Shown: positions 26,023 through 37,014, numbered from the stretch's first letter. The stretch: DNA of 64,000 nt from SCUB01 sp041918675 (GCA_041918675.1 JAYRVF010000011.1:372001-436000); one strand, 5' to 3'. Notes: generated by a model from the letters alone, not told the origin. A program made the numbers and translations.

Positions 26023-27215
26023 GCCCGATCGCATCGATGAAATCGCCTTCCGCCGGCAATCTCAGCGACGCCGCGCTCAACGCGCTGCCGCATCCCGTTC
26101 TCGTCGTCGAGCGCGACAACCGCATCGTCGACGCCAATATCGCCGCCGAATCCTTCTTCGAAATGTCGACGCCGGTGCTGCGCCGGCAATCGCTGCCCGA
26201 GCTGGTGCCGTTCGGCAGCCCGCTGATCGCGCTGATCGCGCAGGTGCGCGCCATCGGCGTGCCGGTCAACGAATACAAGGTCGATCTCGGCACGCCCAGG
26301 ACCGGCGTCGAGCATCTGGTCGACCTGCATGTCGCGCCGGTGCCGGAACTGCCGGGCCATGTCGTCGTCATGCTGCAGGAGCGCACCATCGCCGACAAGA
26401 TGGACCGTCAGCTCACCCATCGCAGCGCCGCGCGTTCCGTCACCGCGCTCGCGGCAATGCTCGCCCACGAGATCAAGAACCCGCTGTCGGGCATCCGCGG
26501 CGCGGCGCAACTGATCGAGCAATCCGCCGCGCCGGAGGATCGCACGCTGACGCGGCTGATCTGCGACGAGGCCGACCGCATCGTCAAGCTGGTCGACCGG
26601 ATGGAGGTGTTCGGCGACGAGCGGCCGGTGTCGCGCGAGCCGGTCAACATCCATACCGTGCTCGATCACGTCAAGCGGCTGGCGCAGTCGGGTTTCGCGC
26701 GCAACGTCCGTTTCGTCGAGGACTACGATCCCTCGCTGCCGCCGGTGTTCGCCAATCAGGACCAACTCGTCCAGGTCTTCCTCAACCTCGTCAAGAACGC
26801 GGCCGAGGCGGTCGCGGACCTGGGGAGCGACGGCGAGATTCAGCTCACCACCGCGTTCAAGCCCGGCGTGCGCCTGACCTTGCCCGGCGCCAAGACGCGC
26901 GTGTCGCTGCCGCTGGAATTCTGCGTCAAGGACAACGGGCCGGGCGTGCCCGAGGATCTGCTGCCGCATCTGTTCGAGCCGTTCGTGACGACCAAGTCGT
27001 CGGGCAGCGGGCTGGGCCTGGCGCTGGTCGCCAAGATCGTCGGCGATCACGGCGGCGTCGTCGAATGCGAGTCGCAGCCCAGGCGCACGACTTTCCGCGT
27101 GCTGATGCCGATGTACAAGACGGATGCTCCTTCTCTCGCCAATCGCAGGACTGGCGAGCCCGCTACGCGCGAAGACGCCCCGGGAACGTCGTCGCCAACC
27201 TCGATGGATGGATGA
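26019..27215 (+). CDS. ntrB: Nitrogen sensor histidine kinase NtrB (GlnL)
   Basis: A soluble kinase of about 398 residues that phosphorylates NtrC when nitrogen is limiting and is switched off by PII. An N-terminal PAS domain (about 20-125, ALPHPVLVVERDNRIVDAN) is followed by the dimerisation/phosphoacceptor helix with H150 in AHEIKNPLSGIRGA, and the HATPase_c domain with N-box NLVKNAAEAV, G1 box KDNGPGVPEDLL and G2 SSGSGLGLAL. No transmembrane segment. The start is in ATGA overlap with dusB. ntrC follows after 12 bp. The C-terminal 35 residues after MPMYK look unstructured. Confidence 0.94.
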   Translation: MSPIASMKSPSAGNLSDAALNALPHPVLVVERDNRIVDANIAAESFFEMSTPVLRRQSLPELVPFGSPLIALIAQVRAIGVPVNEYKVDLGTPRTGVEHLVDLHVAPVPELPGHVVVMLQERTIADKMDRQLTHRSAARSVTALAAMLAHEIKNPLSGIRGAAQLIEQSAAPEDRTLTRLICDEADRIVKLVDRMEVFGDERPVSREPVNIHTVLDHVKRLAQSGFARNVRFVEDYDPSLPPVFANQDQLVQVFLNLVKNAAEAVADLGSDGEIQLTTAFKPGVRLTLPGAKTRVSLPLEFCVKDNGPGVPEDLLPHLFEPFVTTKSSGSGLGLALVAKIVGDHGGVVECESQPRRTTFRVLMPMYKTDAPSLANRRTGEPATREDAPGTSSPTSMDG

Positions 27216-27227
27216 TGAGGAAAGCCG

Positions 27228-28670
<1,443 letters not shown>

Positions 28671-28925
28671 GGGGCGCGGCAAACCCCGAAGAAGGGGGCA
28701 CGCGGGGCCTGGCTGACAGCCGGCGCACTTTGGCGTGAACCGACCCATGCCAGTGCGCGACCACCAGAAAGGAGGGGCGGCGCGCTTCTGGCGCAACCTT
28801 CCCACACGCGAAAGTTGAAGCGGTATCCCCAACCCTCCGAACTTGGGGGTAGCGCCCCGGAAATGTCGCAGTTCGGCAACAATGTTGTATCATTGCATCA
28901 GTTGGCCTGACTCCTTGCGCCGTCA
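28671..28925. other. ntrC-ntrY intergenic leader with possible hairpins
   Basis: 255 bp. A hairpin CCCCAA (28827-28832) / TTGGGG (28843-28848) with a 10-nt loop sits inside a looser GGCGC (28790-28794) / GCGCC (28852-28856) pairing. There is no U-run, so it is not a standard terminator. Separation of ntrYX from ntrBC suggests an independent ntrY promoter here, but I cannot identify it with confidence. Confidence 0.35.
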
Positions 28926-31229
28926 ATGGCCTCAATCCCGCTTTCGAAAGCCGACCCGGGACCGATGACCACCACGGATTCTTCTGTCGTCCCATTGGAA
29001 AATCCGACCGACCTCGCCGACCGAAGCGCCGGTCCGAGGCGCTTCGTCGCGCCGGTCGCGATCTCGATCGCCCTGCTGTCGGCGCTGCTGACGTTCCTCG
29101 TCCTGACGGGACTGACGCCGATCGTCCCGACCGATGTCGTGGTCGTCACCTTCCTGATGATCGACGCCGCGATCATCCTGCTACTCGTCGCCATCATCGT
29201 GCGCGAGGTCTGGCAGATCGTCGTCGCGCGGCGACGGGGGCAGGCGGCCGCGCGGCTGCACGGCCAGGTCGTCGGCCTCTTTTCGGTGATCGCGGTGGCG
29301 CCCGCGGTGCTCGTGGCCGTTGTCGCCAACATCACGCTCGATCGCGGCCTGGACCGGCTGTTCTCGAACCGAACGCGCGCCGTCATCCAGAACTCGCTGA
29401 TCGTCGCCAACGCCTATCTGCACGAACACGCCCAGCTCATCCGCAACGACATTCTCAGCGTCGCCGCCGATCTCGCCCGCGCGCGGCCGTTGTTCGACCA
29501 GGATCGCGCGAGCTTTCGCGGCTTCCTGACCGAATGGACCACCAGCCGCAACCTGCCGAGCGCGCTGCTGATGGACAGCCGGAGCACGGTTCTCGAAACG
29601 GCCGATACCGGCATCCAGCACAACTTCCAGACGCCGGCGCCGGAGTTCCTCAGCAAGGTCAACGAGACCGATCCGCAGATCGCCGTGTTCATCGAGGCCA
29701 ATTACGTCGCCGCCGTCGTTCGGCTGCGCGCCTTCGAGGAAACCTTCCTCTACGTCGCGCGCCTGCTGGACCCGCGCGTGGTCGCCCAGCTTCGCGAGAC
29801 GCAGGCGAGCGTGGCCGAATATGCCGAGCTCGAGGCGCGGCGCCTCGGCATCCAGGTGGCCTTCGCGCTGATGTTCACGGTGATCGCGCTGACGGTGCTG
29901 ATGTCGGCGGTGCTGATGGGCCTGAATTTCGCCGACCGGCTGGTGGCGCCGATCCGCCGTCTCATCGGCGCGACCAATCTCGTCTCCACCGGCGACCTTC
30001 AGATCCAGGTGCCGGTTCTCAAGTCGGAGGGCGATCTCGCCCATCTCGGCGAGACCTTCAACAAGATGACGCAGGAATTGCGCACCCAGCGCGACGGCCT
30101 GATCCAGGCGAGCGAACAGATCGACAGCCGCCGGCGCTTCACCGAAGCGGTGCTGTCGGCGGCGAGCGCCGGCATCATCGGCGTCGACGGCGACGGGCGC
30201 ATCGGCATTCTCAACCGCTCGGCGGAAAAGCTGATCGGCCATCCCGAGTCGGAGGCGCTCGGCCATCCACTGTCGGAAGTGGTGCCCGAACTCGACGCGA
30301 TGATGGCGAAGGCGCGCGACACCTCGCAGCGCCTGGTGCAGGGCGAGGTCACCATCAGTCGCGGCGGGCGCGAGCGCAATCTTTCGGTGCGCATCAGCGG
30401 CGAGCAATCGGGCCACGCCAACGAAAACCACATCATCACGCTCGACGACATCACCGAACTGGTGACGGCGCAGCGCTCCTCGGCCTGGGCCGACGTCGCG
30501 CGCCGCATCGCCCATGAGATCAAGAACCCGCTGACGCCGATCCAGCTCTCGGCCGAACGCATCCGCCGCAAATACGGCAAGATCATCGGCGACGACGATC
30601 GCGGCGTGTTCGAGCAATGCACCGACACGATCGTGCGTCAGGTCGAGGATATCCGCCGCATGGTCGACGAGTTCTCGCGCTTCGCCCGCATGCCCAAGCC
30701 GGTGATGGAGGACGAGGATGTCGCCGACGCGGTGCGGCAGGTGGTGTTCCTGATGCGCGTCGGCCATCCCGACATCGACATGGAGGTGAAGATCAAGGAA
30801 GAGCCGTTGCGCGCGCGGTTCGACCGCCGCCTGATCTCGCAGGCGCTCACCAACATCGTCAAGAACGCGACCGAGGCGATCGCCGCGGTCCCCCCGGAGG
30901 AACTCGGCCGGGGCCGGATCGACGTCGCCGCCGCGCGGGAGGGCGACGACATCGTCGTCGACGTCGTCGACAACGGCATCGGCCTGCCACGCGAAAGCCG
31001 CTCGCGCCTGCTCGAACCCTATGTGACCACGCGCGAGAAGGGCACCGGGCTCGGCCTGGCGATCGTCGGGCGCGTGCTCGAGGAACACGGCGGCCGCATC
31101 GAGTTGCGCGACGCCAGCGACCACGCCCCCGACGCGCGCGGGGCGTGGGTGAGGTTACGCTTCGCGGCCATCGGCCAGGCCGCGGCGCCGCGCGAAGAGC
31201 CGCGATTAACGACCGCAAGTGGAAGCTAA
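28926..31229 (+). CDS. ntrY: Sensor histidine kinase NtrY
   Basis: Membrane-bound kinase of 767 residues, partner of NtrX. Hydrophobic segments lie near residues 41-61, 70-93 and 117-137, then an extracytoplasmic loop, a further segment near 310-335 (VAFALMFTVIALTVLMSAVLMGL) and a HAMP linker. A PAS domain follows (GIIGVDGDGRIGILNRSAEKLIGH), then the phosphoacceptor HEIKNPLTPIQLSAERI and HATPase motifs NIVKNATEAI, DNGIGLP and KGTGLGLAI. NtrYX is linked to nitrogen, redox and envelope control in this class. An in-frame ATG at 28965 is an alternative start. The stop is 3 bp before ntrX, so they are coupled. Confidence 0.94.
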   Translation: MASIPLSKADPGPMTTTDSSVVPLENPTDLADRSAGPRRFVAPVAISIALLSALLTFLVLTGLTPIVPTDVVVVTFLMIDAAIILLLVAIIVREVWQIVVARRRGQAAARLHGQVVGLFSVIAVAPAVLVAVVANITLDRGLDRLFSNRTRAVIQNSLIVANAYLHEHAQLIRNDILSVAADLARARPLFDQDRASFRGFLTEWTTSRNLPSALLMDSRSTVLETADTGIQHNFQTPAPEFLSKVNETDPQIAVFIEANYVAAVVRLRAFEETFLYVARLLDPRVVAQLRETQASVAEYAELEARRLGIQVAFALMFTVIALTVLMSAVLMGLNFADRLVAPIRRLIGATNLVSTGDLQIQVPVLKSEGDLAHLGETFNKMTQELRTQRDGLIQASEQIDSRRRFTEAVLSAASAGIIGVDGDGRIGILNRSAEKLIGHPESEALGHPLSEVVPELDAMMAKARDTSQRLVQGEVTISRGGRERNLSVRISGEQSGHANENHIITLDDITELVTAQRSSAWADVARRIAHEIKNPLTPIQLSAERIRRKYGKIIGDDDRGVFEQCTDTIVRQVEDIRRMVDEFSRFARMPKPVMEDEDVADAVRQVVFLMRVGHPDIDMEVKIKEEPLRARFDRRLISQALTNIVKNATEAIAAVPPEELGRGRIDVAAAREGDDIVVDVVDNGIGLPRESRSRLLEPYVTTREKGTGLGLAIVGRVLEEHGGRIELRDASDHAPDARGAWVRLRFAAIGQAAAPREEPRLTTASGS

Positions 31230-31232
31230 GCC

Positions 31233-32603
31233 ATGGCGCAGGACATTCTTATCGTCGACGACGAAGCCGATATCCGCGAACTGGTCGCCGGAATTCTCGA
31301 GGACGAGGGCTTCGAGACCCGCACCGCGCGCGACAGCGATCTGGCGCTCGGCGAGATCGCGCGACGCCGCCCCAGCCTCGTGTTTCTCGACATCTGGCTG
31401 CAGGGAAGCAAGCTCGACGGCCTGCAGCTTCTCGAGCTGATCAAGGCGGAAAACCCGGAACTGCCCGTCGTCATGATTTCCGGCCACGGCAACATCGAGA
31501 CCGCCGTCGCCGCGATCAAGAAGGGCGCCTACGACTTCATCGAGAAACCGTTCAAGGCCGATCGCCTGCTGCTGGTCGCCGCGCGCGCGCTGGAGACCTC
31601 GCGCCTGCGCCGCGAGGTGAGGGAGCTCAAGCAGATCGCGCCGCTATCGGCGGCGATGGTCGGCCACTCGGCCAGCATCAATCAGTTGCGTCAGACCATC
31701 GAGCGCGCCGCCAAGACCAACAGCCGCATCCTCATCGTCGGCCCCTCGGGCGCGGGCAAGGAACTCGCCGCGCGAACTCTGCACGCGCAATCAAGCCGCG
31801 CCGACGGTCCCTTCGTCGTCATCAACGCGGCGGCGATGACGCCGGACAGCATGGAGATCGAGCTGTTCGGCGTCGAGAACGAGACCGGCGACCGGACGCG
31901 CAAGGTCGGCGCGCTGGAAGAGGCCCATGGCGGCACGCTGTTCATCGACGAAATCGCCGACATGCCGCGCGAGACGCAGAGCAAGGTGCTGCGCGTGCTG
32001 ATCGAGCAGACCTTCCAGCGCGTCGGCGGCGTCAACAAGGTCAAGGTCGACGTGCGGATCGTGTCCTCGACCGCGCGCAATCTCGAAGCCGAGATCGCCG
32101 CCGGGCGTTTCCGCGAGGACCTGTTCCACCGCCTCTCGGTCGTGCCGATCCGCGTGCCGCCGCTGTCGGAACGGCGCGAGGACATCCCCGATCTCGTCGC
32201 CTATTTCATGGAGCAGATTTCGACGGCCACCGGGCTGTCCGTGCGCACCATCGGCGAGGACGCGATGGCCGTGCTGCAATCCCATGTCTGGCCGGGCAAC
32301 GTGCGCCAGCTCCGCAACAACGTCGAGCGGCTGATGATTCTGGCCGGCGGCGATCCGGAGGCGGTCATCACCTCGAACATGCTGCCGCCGGATGTCGGCT
32401 CGATGGTGCCGGCGATGCCGAGCGGCAATGGCGGCGAGCAGATCATGGGACTGCCGCTGCGCGAGGCGCGCGAGGTGTTCGAGCGCGACTATCTGATCGC
32501 GCAGATCAGCCGCTTCAGCGGCAACATCTCGCGCACGGCGGAATTCATCGGCATGGAACGTTCCGCGCTGCATCGCAAGCTCAAGGCGCTCGGAGTCGGA
32601 TAG
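31233..32603 (+). CDS. ntrX: Response regulator NtrX lacking the GAFTGA loop
   Basis: 456 residues. The receiver has D53 (VFLDIWLQG) and K105 (IEKPFK). The AAA+ core has Walker A GPSGAGKE (170-177) and Walker B GGTLFIDEIAD, and a C-terminal Fis-type HTH (GNISRTAEFIGMERSALHRKL). The segment after ELFGVE, where NtrC has GAFTGA, reads NETGDRTRKVGAL. The sigma-54 contact loop is therefore absent. That is known for NtrX of several alphaproteobacteria, which act with sigma-70 promoters or as repressors. It follows ntrY by 3 bp, and dat follows after another 3 bp, so the three form a tight operon. Confidence 0.94.
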   Translation: MAQDILIVDDEADIRELVAGILEDEGFETRTARDSDLALGEIARRRPSLVFLDIWLQGSKLDGLQLLELIKAENPELPVVMISGHGNIETAVAAIKKGAYDFIEKPFKADRLLLVAARALETSRLRREVRELKQIAPLSAAMVGHSASINQLRQTIERAAKTNSRILIVGPSGAGKELAARTLHAQSSRADGPFVVINAAAMTPDSMEIELFGVENETGDRTRKVGALEEAHGGTLFIDEIADMPRETQSKVLRVLIEQTFQRVGGVNKVKVDVRIVSSTARNLEAEIAAGRFREDLFHRLSVVPIRVPPLSERREDIPDLVAYFMEQISTATGLSVRTIGEDAMAVLQSHVWPGNVRQLRNNVERLMILAGGDPEAVITSNMLPPDVGSMVPAMPSGNGGEQIMGLPLREAREVFERDYLIAQISRFSGNISRTAEFIGMERSALHRKLKALGVG

Positions 32604-32606
32604 GGC

Positions 32607-33467
32607 ATGTCGCGCGTCGCGTTCGTCAACGGTCGCTATCTGCCGTGGAAGGAGGCCAAGGTCAGCTTCGAGGACCGCGGTTATCAGTTCGCCGACGGCG
32701 TCTATGAAGTCTGCGAGGTGCGCGATGGTTGCATCGTCGACCTGCCGCGACATCTCGGCCGCCTGCGCCGATCGCTCTCGGAGCTGCGCATCGCCATGCC
32801 GATGAGCGAGGCGGCACTCGGCGTGATCCTGCGCGAGGTCAGGCGCCGCAACCATGTCGATTACGGCATCGTCTACCTACAGATCACGCGCGGCGTGGCG
32901 CGGCGCGATCACGCGTTTCCGCCGCCGGGCGTGCGCCAGAGCCTCGTCGTCTCGGCGCGCAAACTCAATTTCGAGCGCAACCAGGCCACCGCCGCGCGCG
33001 GCATCGCGGTCATCACGGTGCCCGAAACCCGCTGGGCGCGCGTCGACATCAAGGCGGTGTCGCTGCTGCCGAACGTGCTCGCGCGCCAGACCGCGCGGGA
33101 GCGGGGAGCCTATGAGGCGTGGTTCGTCGACGACGAGGGTTTCGTCACCGAGGGCGCGGCGAGCAACGCGTGGATCGTCACCGGCGACGGACGCGTGGTG
33201 ACGCATCCGACGGGTCACGGGATTCTCACCGGCATCACGCGCCAGGTGCTCATCGAGGTCATCGCCTCTCTGCAACTCGCGCTGGAGGAGCGGCCGTTCA
33301 CGGTCGCCGAAGCGCTGGCCGCGCGCGAGGCCTTCGTGACCGCCGCGAGCCAGATCGTCATGCCCGTGATCGCGATCGACGCGAAGCCGATCGGCGACGG
33401 CAAGCCGGGCCCGATCGCGCGGCGGTTGCGCGAAGCGTTTCACCGATTTTCCGCGTTTTCTTGCTAA
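32607..33467 (+). CDS. dat: D-amino-acid aminotransferase
   Basis: Fold-type IV PLP transaminase, 286 residues, interconverting D-Ala/D-Glu and 2-oxo acids for peptidoglycan. It opens VAFVNGRYLPWKEAKVSFEDRGYQFADGVYE, typical of Dat. The PLP lysine lies in the segment RVDIKAVSLLPNVLARQ, and FVTEGAASNAWIV holds the conserved glutamate and phosphate contacts. Encoded 3 bp after ntrX, as in many alphaproteobacteria, where ntrX-dat-hfq is conserved. A branched-chain aminotransferase is less likely because the Dat-specific N-terminus is present. Confidence 0.9.
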   Translation: MSRVAFVNGRYLPWKEAKVSFEDRGYQFADGVYEVCEVRDGCIVDLPRHLGRLRRSLSELRIAMPMSEAALGVILREVRRRNHVDYGIVYLQITRGVARRDHAFPPPGVRQSLVVSARKLNFERNQATAARGIAVITVPETRWARVDIKAVSLLPNVLARQTARERGAYEAWFVDDEGFVTEGAASNAWIVTGDGRVVTHPTGHGILTGITRQVLIEVIASLQLALEERPFTVAEALAAREAFVTAASQIVMPVIAIDAKPIGDGKPGPIARRLREAFHRFSAFSC

Positions 33468-33780
33468 CTACTATCAAGAGAAATTAGAAGAACTTCGGTT
33501 TACGCCGTGTGCGGGTACCGGCCGGGGGCACGGCGGCGTCTTGCGCGCACATGATTCACCCTATTCGCTCGGATCTTAAGCAAATTCCGCATTTCCTTCG
33601 CGGACTTGCCCGCATTCGATGAAATTCCCTTTGAATCCGCACCGGCGTCGGGGGAATATGGATAGGGGATCAGTTTTGGCGCGACGCGACCAAAGAGGGA
33701 ACCTGACAACCAGTTGACACTACGTCACCTTCACCGATCAACGAGCCAACGAGACCGAACAACAATACGGAACAACACAA
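33468..33780 (+). promoter_or_regulatory. hfq upstream region with two candidate promoters
   Basis: A 313 bp gap before hfq. TTGAAT (33631-33636) with GAATAT (33654-33659) after 17 bp is one candidate. A perfect TTGACA (33714-33719) is a second, but its -10 position reads ATCAAC, which is weak. The later site would leave a leader of about 30 nt. No terminator for the dat operon is visible. Confidence 0.4.
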
Positions 33781-34029
33781 ATGGCGGCCGACCGCGCTCA
33801 GAATCTCCAAGACACGTTTCTCAATCACGTTCGCAAGGCCAAGGTTCCGCTGACGATCTTTCTCGTCAACGGCGTCAAGCTGCAGGGCATCGTGACCTGG
33901 TTTGACAATTTCTGCCTGTTGCTAAGGCGCGACGGCCACTCGCAGCTCGTCTACAAGCACGCGATCTCGACCATCATGCCCGGCCAGCCGATCCAGCTCT
34001 TCGAGAGCGGCGACGACGGACCGGCCTGA
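33781..34029 (+). CDS. hfq: RNA chaperone Hfq
   Basis: 82 residues, an Sm-like hexamer that pairs small RNAs with mRNAs. Sm1 carries TFLNHVRKAKVPLTIFLVNGVKLQGIVTWFDNF and Sm2 carries LVYKHAISTIMP with the diagnostic YKHA motif. The C-terminal tail is short (about 15 residues), as in other alphaproteobacteria. hflX begins 11 bp after the stop, giving the conserved hfq-hflX pair. Confidence 0.97.
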   Translation: MAADRAQNLQDTFLNHVRKAKVPLTIFLVNGVKLQGIVTWFDNFCLLLRRDGHSQLVYKHAISTIMPGQPIQLFESGDDGPA

Positions 34030-34040
34030 GATCGTTCCTG

Positions 34041-35405
34041 TTGGAACTGCGCTCCGCAAGGAAAGATACCGAACGGCCGGTACCGGCCGAAGAGGGCGGA
34101 ACCGGACGCGTCATCGTCATCGGGCCGTATCGGCGCGAGCGCCACGAGCAGGCGGGCGCGCCGCTCGCGCCCGGCGCGTCGCGCGAACCCGCCGCGCGGC
34201 TTGAGGAAGCCATCGGGCTCGCGCGCGCGATCGATCTCAGCGTCGTCGCCTCGGCCATCGCGCCGATCGCGACCGTCCGGCCGGCGACCTATCTCGGCAA
34301 GGGCAAGGTCGAGGAAGTCGCCGAACAGGTTCGCGCGCATGCGGCCGATCTCGTCGTCATGGACTGCGCGCTGAGCCCGATCCAGCAACGCAATCTGGAA
34401 AAGGCCTGGGCCTGCAAGGTGCTCGACCGCACCGGGCTCATTCTCGAAATCTTCGGGCGCCGCGCCAAGACGAAGGAGGGCGCGCTGCAGGTCGAGCTCG
34501 CGCATCTGACCTACCAGCGCGGCCGACTCGTGCGCTCCTGGACCCATCTCGAACGCCAGCGCGGCGGCTTCGGCTTTCTCGGCGGCCCCGGCGAAACGCA
34601 GATCGAGGCCGACCGGCGCCAGATCGGCGAGCGCATCGTGCGCCTGGAAGCCGAGCTGAAGAAGGTGCGGGCGACGCGCCGGCTTCATCGCGCCGGCCGC
34701 GCCCGCGTGCCTTACCGCCTGGCCGCGCTCGTCGGTTACACCAATGCCGGCAAGTCGACGCTGTTCAACCGGCTCACGCGCGCCGAGGTCCAGGCCGCCG
34801 ACATGCTGTTCGCCACGCTCGATCCGACCCTGCGCGCGATCGTTCTGCCCCACGGCGGACGCGTCATGCTGTCCGACACGGTCGGATTCATCTCGGACCT
34901 GCCGACGATGCTGGTGGCCGCGTTCCGCGCGACGCTGGAGGAGGTGGTCGAGGCCGATGTCATCATCCATGTGCGCGACGTGTCGCACGAGGACGCCGAG
35001 GCCCAGCGCGGCGACGTCGAGACGGTGCTGCGTCAACTCGAAATCGACGTCGAGGGTGGACGCCGCCTGATCGAGGTGTGGAACAAGATCGATCGTCTGG
35101 GAGAAGAGGCGCGCGAGGGGCTCGTCAATCTGGCCGCGCGGCAGCCGGCCGAGACGCGCCCGATCCTCGTATCGGCGACCACGGGCGAGGGGATCGACGA
35201 ATTGCTTCGGGCGATCGAGGACCGGCTCGCGGCCGCGCGCGTCGTGCTGCGCCTCGTGGTCGAGTCCTCCGACGGTGCCGGCATCAGTTGGCTGCATCGC
35301 CATGGCGAGGTGCTCGACAAGACGCCGCGCGAGGATGGTCGCATGGACATCACGGTGCGCGTCGACGCCGCGCGGCGCGACGAGGTGCTCGGGCGCTTCC
35401 CGTGA
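34041..35405 (+). CDS. hflX: GTPase HflX
   Basis: Ribosome-associated GTPase of 454 residues that splits stalled or hibernating 70S ribosomes. The N-terminal domain has VRPATYLGKGKVEE. The glycine-rich linker is RGGFGFLGGPGETQIE. The G domain has G1 GYTNAGKST, G3 DTVGF and G4 NKID. The start is probably the TTG at 34041 (MELRS...), because no ATG fits before the conserved GTGRVIVIGPYR segment and the spacing to hfq is then 11 bp. No strong ribosome site is seen, consistent with coupling to hfq. The stop is 27 bp from the convergent mazG stop. Confidence 0.93.
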   Translation: MELRSARKDTERPVPAEEGGTGRVIVIGPYRRERHEQAGAPLAPGASREPAARLEEAIGLARAIDLSVVASAIAPIATVRPATYLGKGKVEEVAEQVRAHAADLVVMDCALSPIQQRNLEKAWACKVLDRTGLILEIFGRRAKTKEGALQVELAHLTYQRGRLVRSWTHLERQRGGFGFLGGPGETQIEADRRQIGERIVRLEAELKKVRATRRLHRAGRARVPYRLAALVGYTNAGKSTLFNRLTRAEVQAADMLFATLDPTLRAIVLPHGGRVMLSDTVGFISDLPTMLVAAFRATLEEVVEADVIIHVRDVSHEDAEAQRGDVETVLRQLEIDVEGGRRLIEVWNKIDRLGEEAREGLVNLAARQPAETRPILVSATTGEGIDELLRAIEDRLAAARVVLRLVVESSDGAGISWLHRHGEVLDKTPREDGRMDITVRVDAARRDEVLGRFP

Positions 35406-35432
35406 AGGACGCGCCGCAGCCCAGCCGATCGT

Positions 35433-36263
35433 TCACGGCGCCTCGGTTTTCGCCCGCTTCCACAGCGCTTCCATCTCCTCGAGCGTGGCTTCGGCGGGCG
35501 AGGCGCCGCGCGCGGCCAGCGCGCGTTCGATGAAGGCGAAGCGGCGTTCGAATTTGGCGTTCGTCGATCGCAACGCGGCCTCGGGATCGGTCTCGATATG
35601 GCGGGCGAGATTGACAATGGCGAACATGAAGTCGCCGATTTCGGCGGCGACTTCGGCCATGTCGTCGCGATCGAGCGCCTGCTCGATCTCGTCGAGTTCC
35701 TCCCGCAACTTCGCGAGCACCGCGCGCGGATCGTTCCAGTCGAAGCCGACGGTGGAGGCGGCCTGCTGCAAGGCATAGGCGCGGGCGAGCGCCGGCATGC
35801 CGGCCTTGACGACGGAAAGCACGCCCTCGTGCGCCGCCTCGCGCGCCGCGCCGTCTCGCGCGCGTTCGTCGGCGCGCTCGGCCTTTTCCTCCGCCTTGAT
35901 ACGCGCCCACAGCCCGCTCACCTCGTCGGGCGTCATGCGGCCGGCTCTCTCGCCGAAGACGTGCGGGTGGCGGCGGATCAGCTTGGCGGTGATCGCCTCG
36001 ACGACGTCGCCGAAGGTGAACGCGCCGACTTCCTCGGCCATGCGCGCGTGAAACGCGACCTGCAGCAGGAGATCGCCGAGTTCGTCCTTGAGATCGCGGA
36101 GGTCGCCGCGCGCGATCGCCTCGGCCACCTCGTGGGCCTCCTCGATCGTGTAGGGCGCGATGGTGGCGAAGGTCTGTTCGAGATCCCATGGGCAGCCGCT
36201 GCCGGGTGCGCGCAGCGCGGCCATGATCTCGATCAGACGGGAAATGTCGCGGGAGGGCTTCAA
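35433..36263 (-). CDS. mazG: Nucleoside triphosphate pyrophosphohydrolase MazG
   Basis: 276 residues hydrolysing NTPs to NMP and PPi (house-cleaning). Two MazG domains are seen. The first has CPWDLEQTFATIAPYTIEEAHE and DLKDELGDLLLQVAFHA with the EExxE...ExxD metal ligands. The second has LREELDEIEQALDR and EIGDFMFAIVNLARH. The start is a TTG at 36263 preceded by a GGAG on the minus strand (TCCGGAGACCCGCG). No in-frame ATG exists near the conserved N-terminus. The GST-like gene lies 76 bp upstream on the same strand. Confidence 0.93.
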   Translation of the reverse strand: MKPSRDISRLIEIMAALRAPGSGCPWDLEQTFATIAPYTIEEAHEVAEAIARGDLRDLKDELGDLLLQVAFHARMAEEVGAFTFGDVVEAITAKLIRRHPHVFGERAGRMTPDEVSGLWARIKAEEKAERADERARDGAAREAAHEGVLSVVKAGMPALARAYALQQAASTVGFDWNDPRAVLAKLREELDEIEQALDRDDMAEVAAEIGDFMFAIVNLARHIETDPEAALRSTNAKFERRFAFIERALAARGASPAEATLEEMEALWKRAKTEAP

Positions 36264-36339
36264 CGCGGGTCTCCGGAAGCAAGCCGCAAATGTCGCGGCG
36301 CGGGGCGGCGCGGGCGGATGACGATCGCCACGGGCGCGA

Positions 36340-37014
36340 TCAGGGTGGGGCGAGCGCGACGACCGAGACCGCCGCGATGCCGCTTGCCTCGGCGGCGCGG
36401 TTCTCCGCCGCGCGCGCCCGCGCGTATCCCTCGCGCGCCTTCAGGCGATCGAGATAGGCCCGAACCGCCTCGCTCATTCCCTCGCGCAGGCCGAGATCCT
36501 CGGCGAGCATCACGGCATAGCCGACGCTGATGTCGGCGGCGGTGAAGCGTCCGGCGCAGAGATAGTCCCGCTTCTCGACGATCGCGCCGACACCTTTCAA
36601 GCGCGCCAGAAACCAGCGCGTATAGTCCTCGCTCACCTGCGGCGAGCGCCGTTCGCGCGGCTCGAAGCGCGAATAGCGCAGGATCAGCGCGAGCGGGAAG
36701 GTCAGCGTGGCTTCGCCGAAGTGGAGCCAGTTGAGATAGCAGCCGTGGTCCGGATCGCCGGGACGAACGCCGAGGCCGCCCGGATCGTGCTTGGCAGCGA
36801 TGTATTCGCAGATCGCCGCCGATTCCGTCATCCACGTGTCGCCATCCTGGAACGCCGGCACGGTGCCCAGCGGATTGACGTCGAAATAGTCCTTGCGATG
36901 CACGCGCGGCGGAAACGGCAGGACGACGAGGTCGTAGTCGAGCCGCAATTCCTCCAACAGCCAGAGCGGACGGAACGAGCGGGCGCTGACGCAATGATAG
37001 AGCTTCATGGGCAT
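36340..37014 (-). CDS. Glutathione S-transferase family protein
   Basis: About 224 residues. The N-terminal thioredoxin-like domain begins MKLYHCVSARSFRPLWLLEEL and has NPLGTVPAFQDGD and the TESAAICEYI glutathione-binding motif (Glu-Ser pair). The C-terminal helical domain includes AADISVGYAVML, the N-capping box. The substrate is unknown. Starts at 37014 or 37008 (both ATG) are equivalent; the frame is open much further upstream but without similarity. It is followed by mazG on the same strand and divergent from queC. Confidence 0.87.
   Translation of the reverse strand: MPMKLYHCVSARSFRPLWLLEELRLDYDLVVLPFPPRVHRKDYFDVNPLGTVPAFQDGDTWMTESAAICEYIAAKHDPGGLGVRPGDPDHGCYLNWLHFGEATLTFPLALILRYSRFEPRERRSPQVSEDYTRWFLARLKGVGAIVEKRDYLCAGRFTAADISVGYAVMLAEDLGLREGMSEAVRAYLDRLKAREGYARARAAENRAAEASGIAAVSVVALAPP

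Noticed and set aside
28904..28918. Sigma-54-like sequence TTGGCCTGACTCCTTGCG before ntrY
   Set aside because: GG and GC are 11 bp apart instead of 10; this spacing normally abolishes RpoN recognition.
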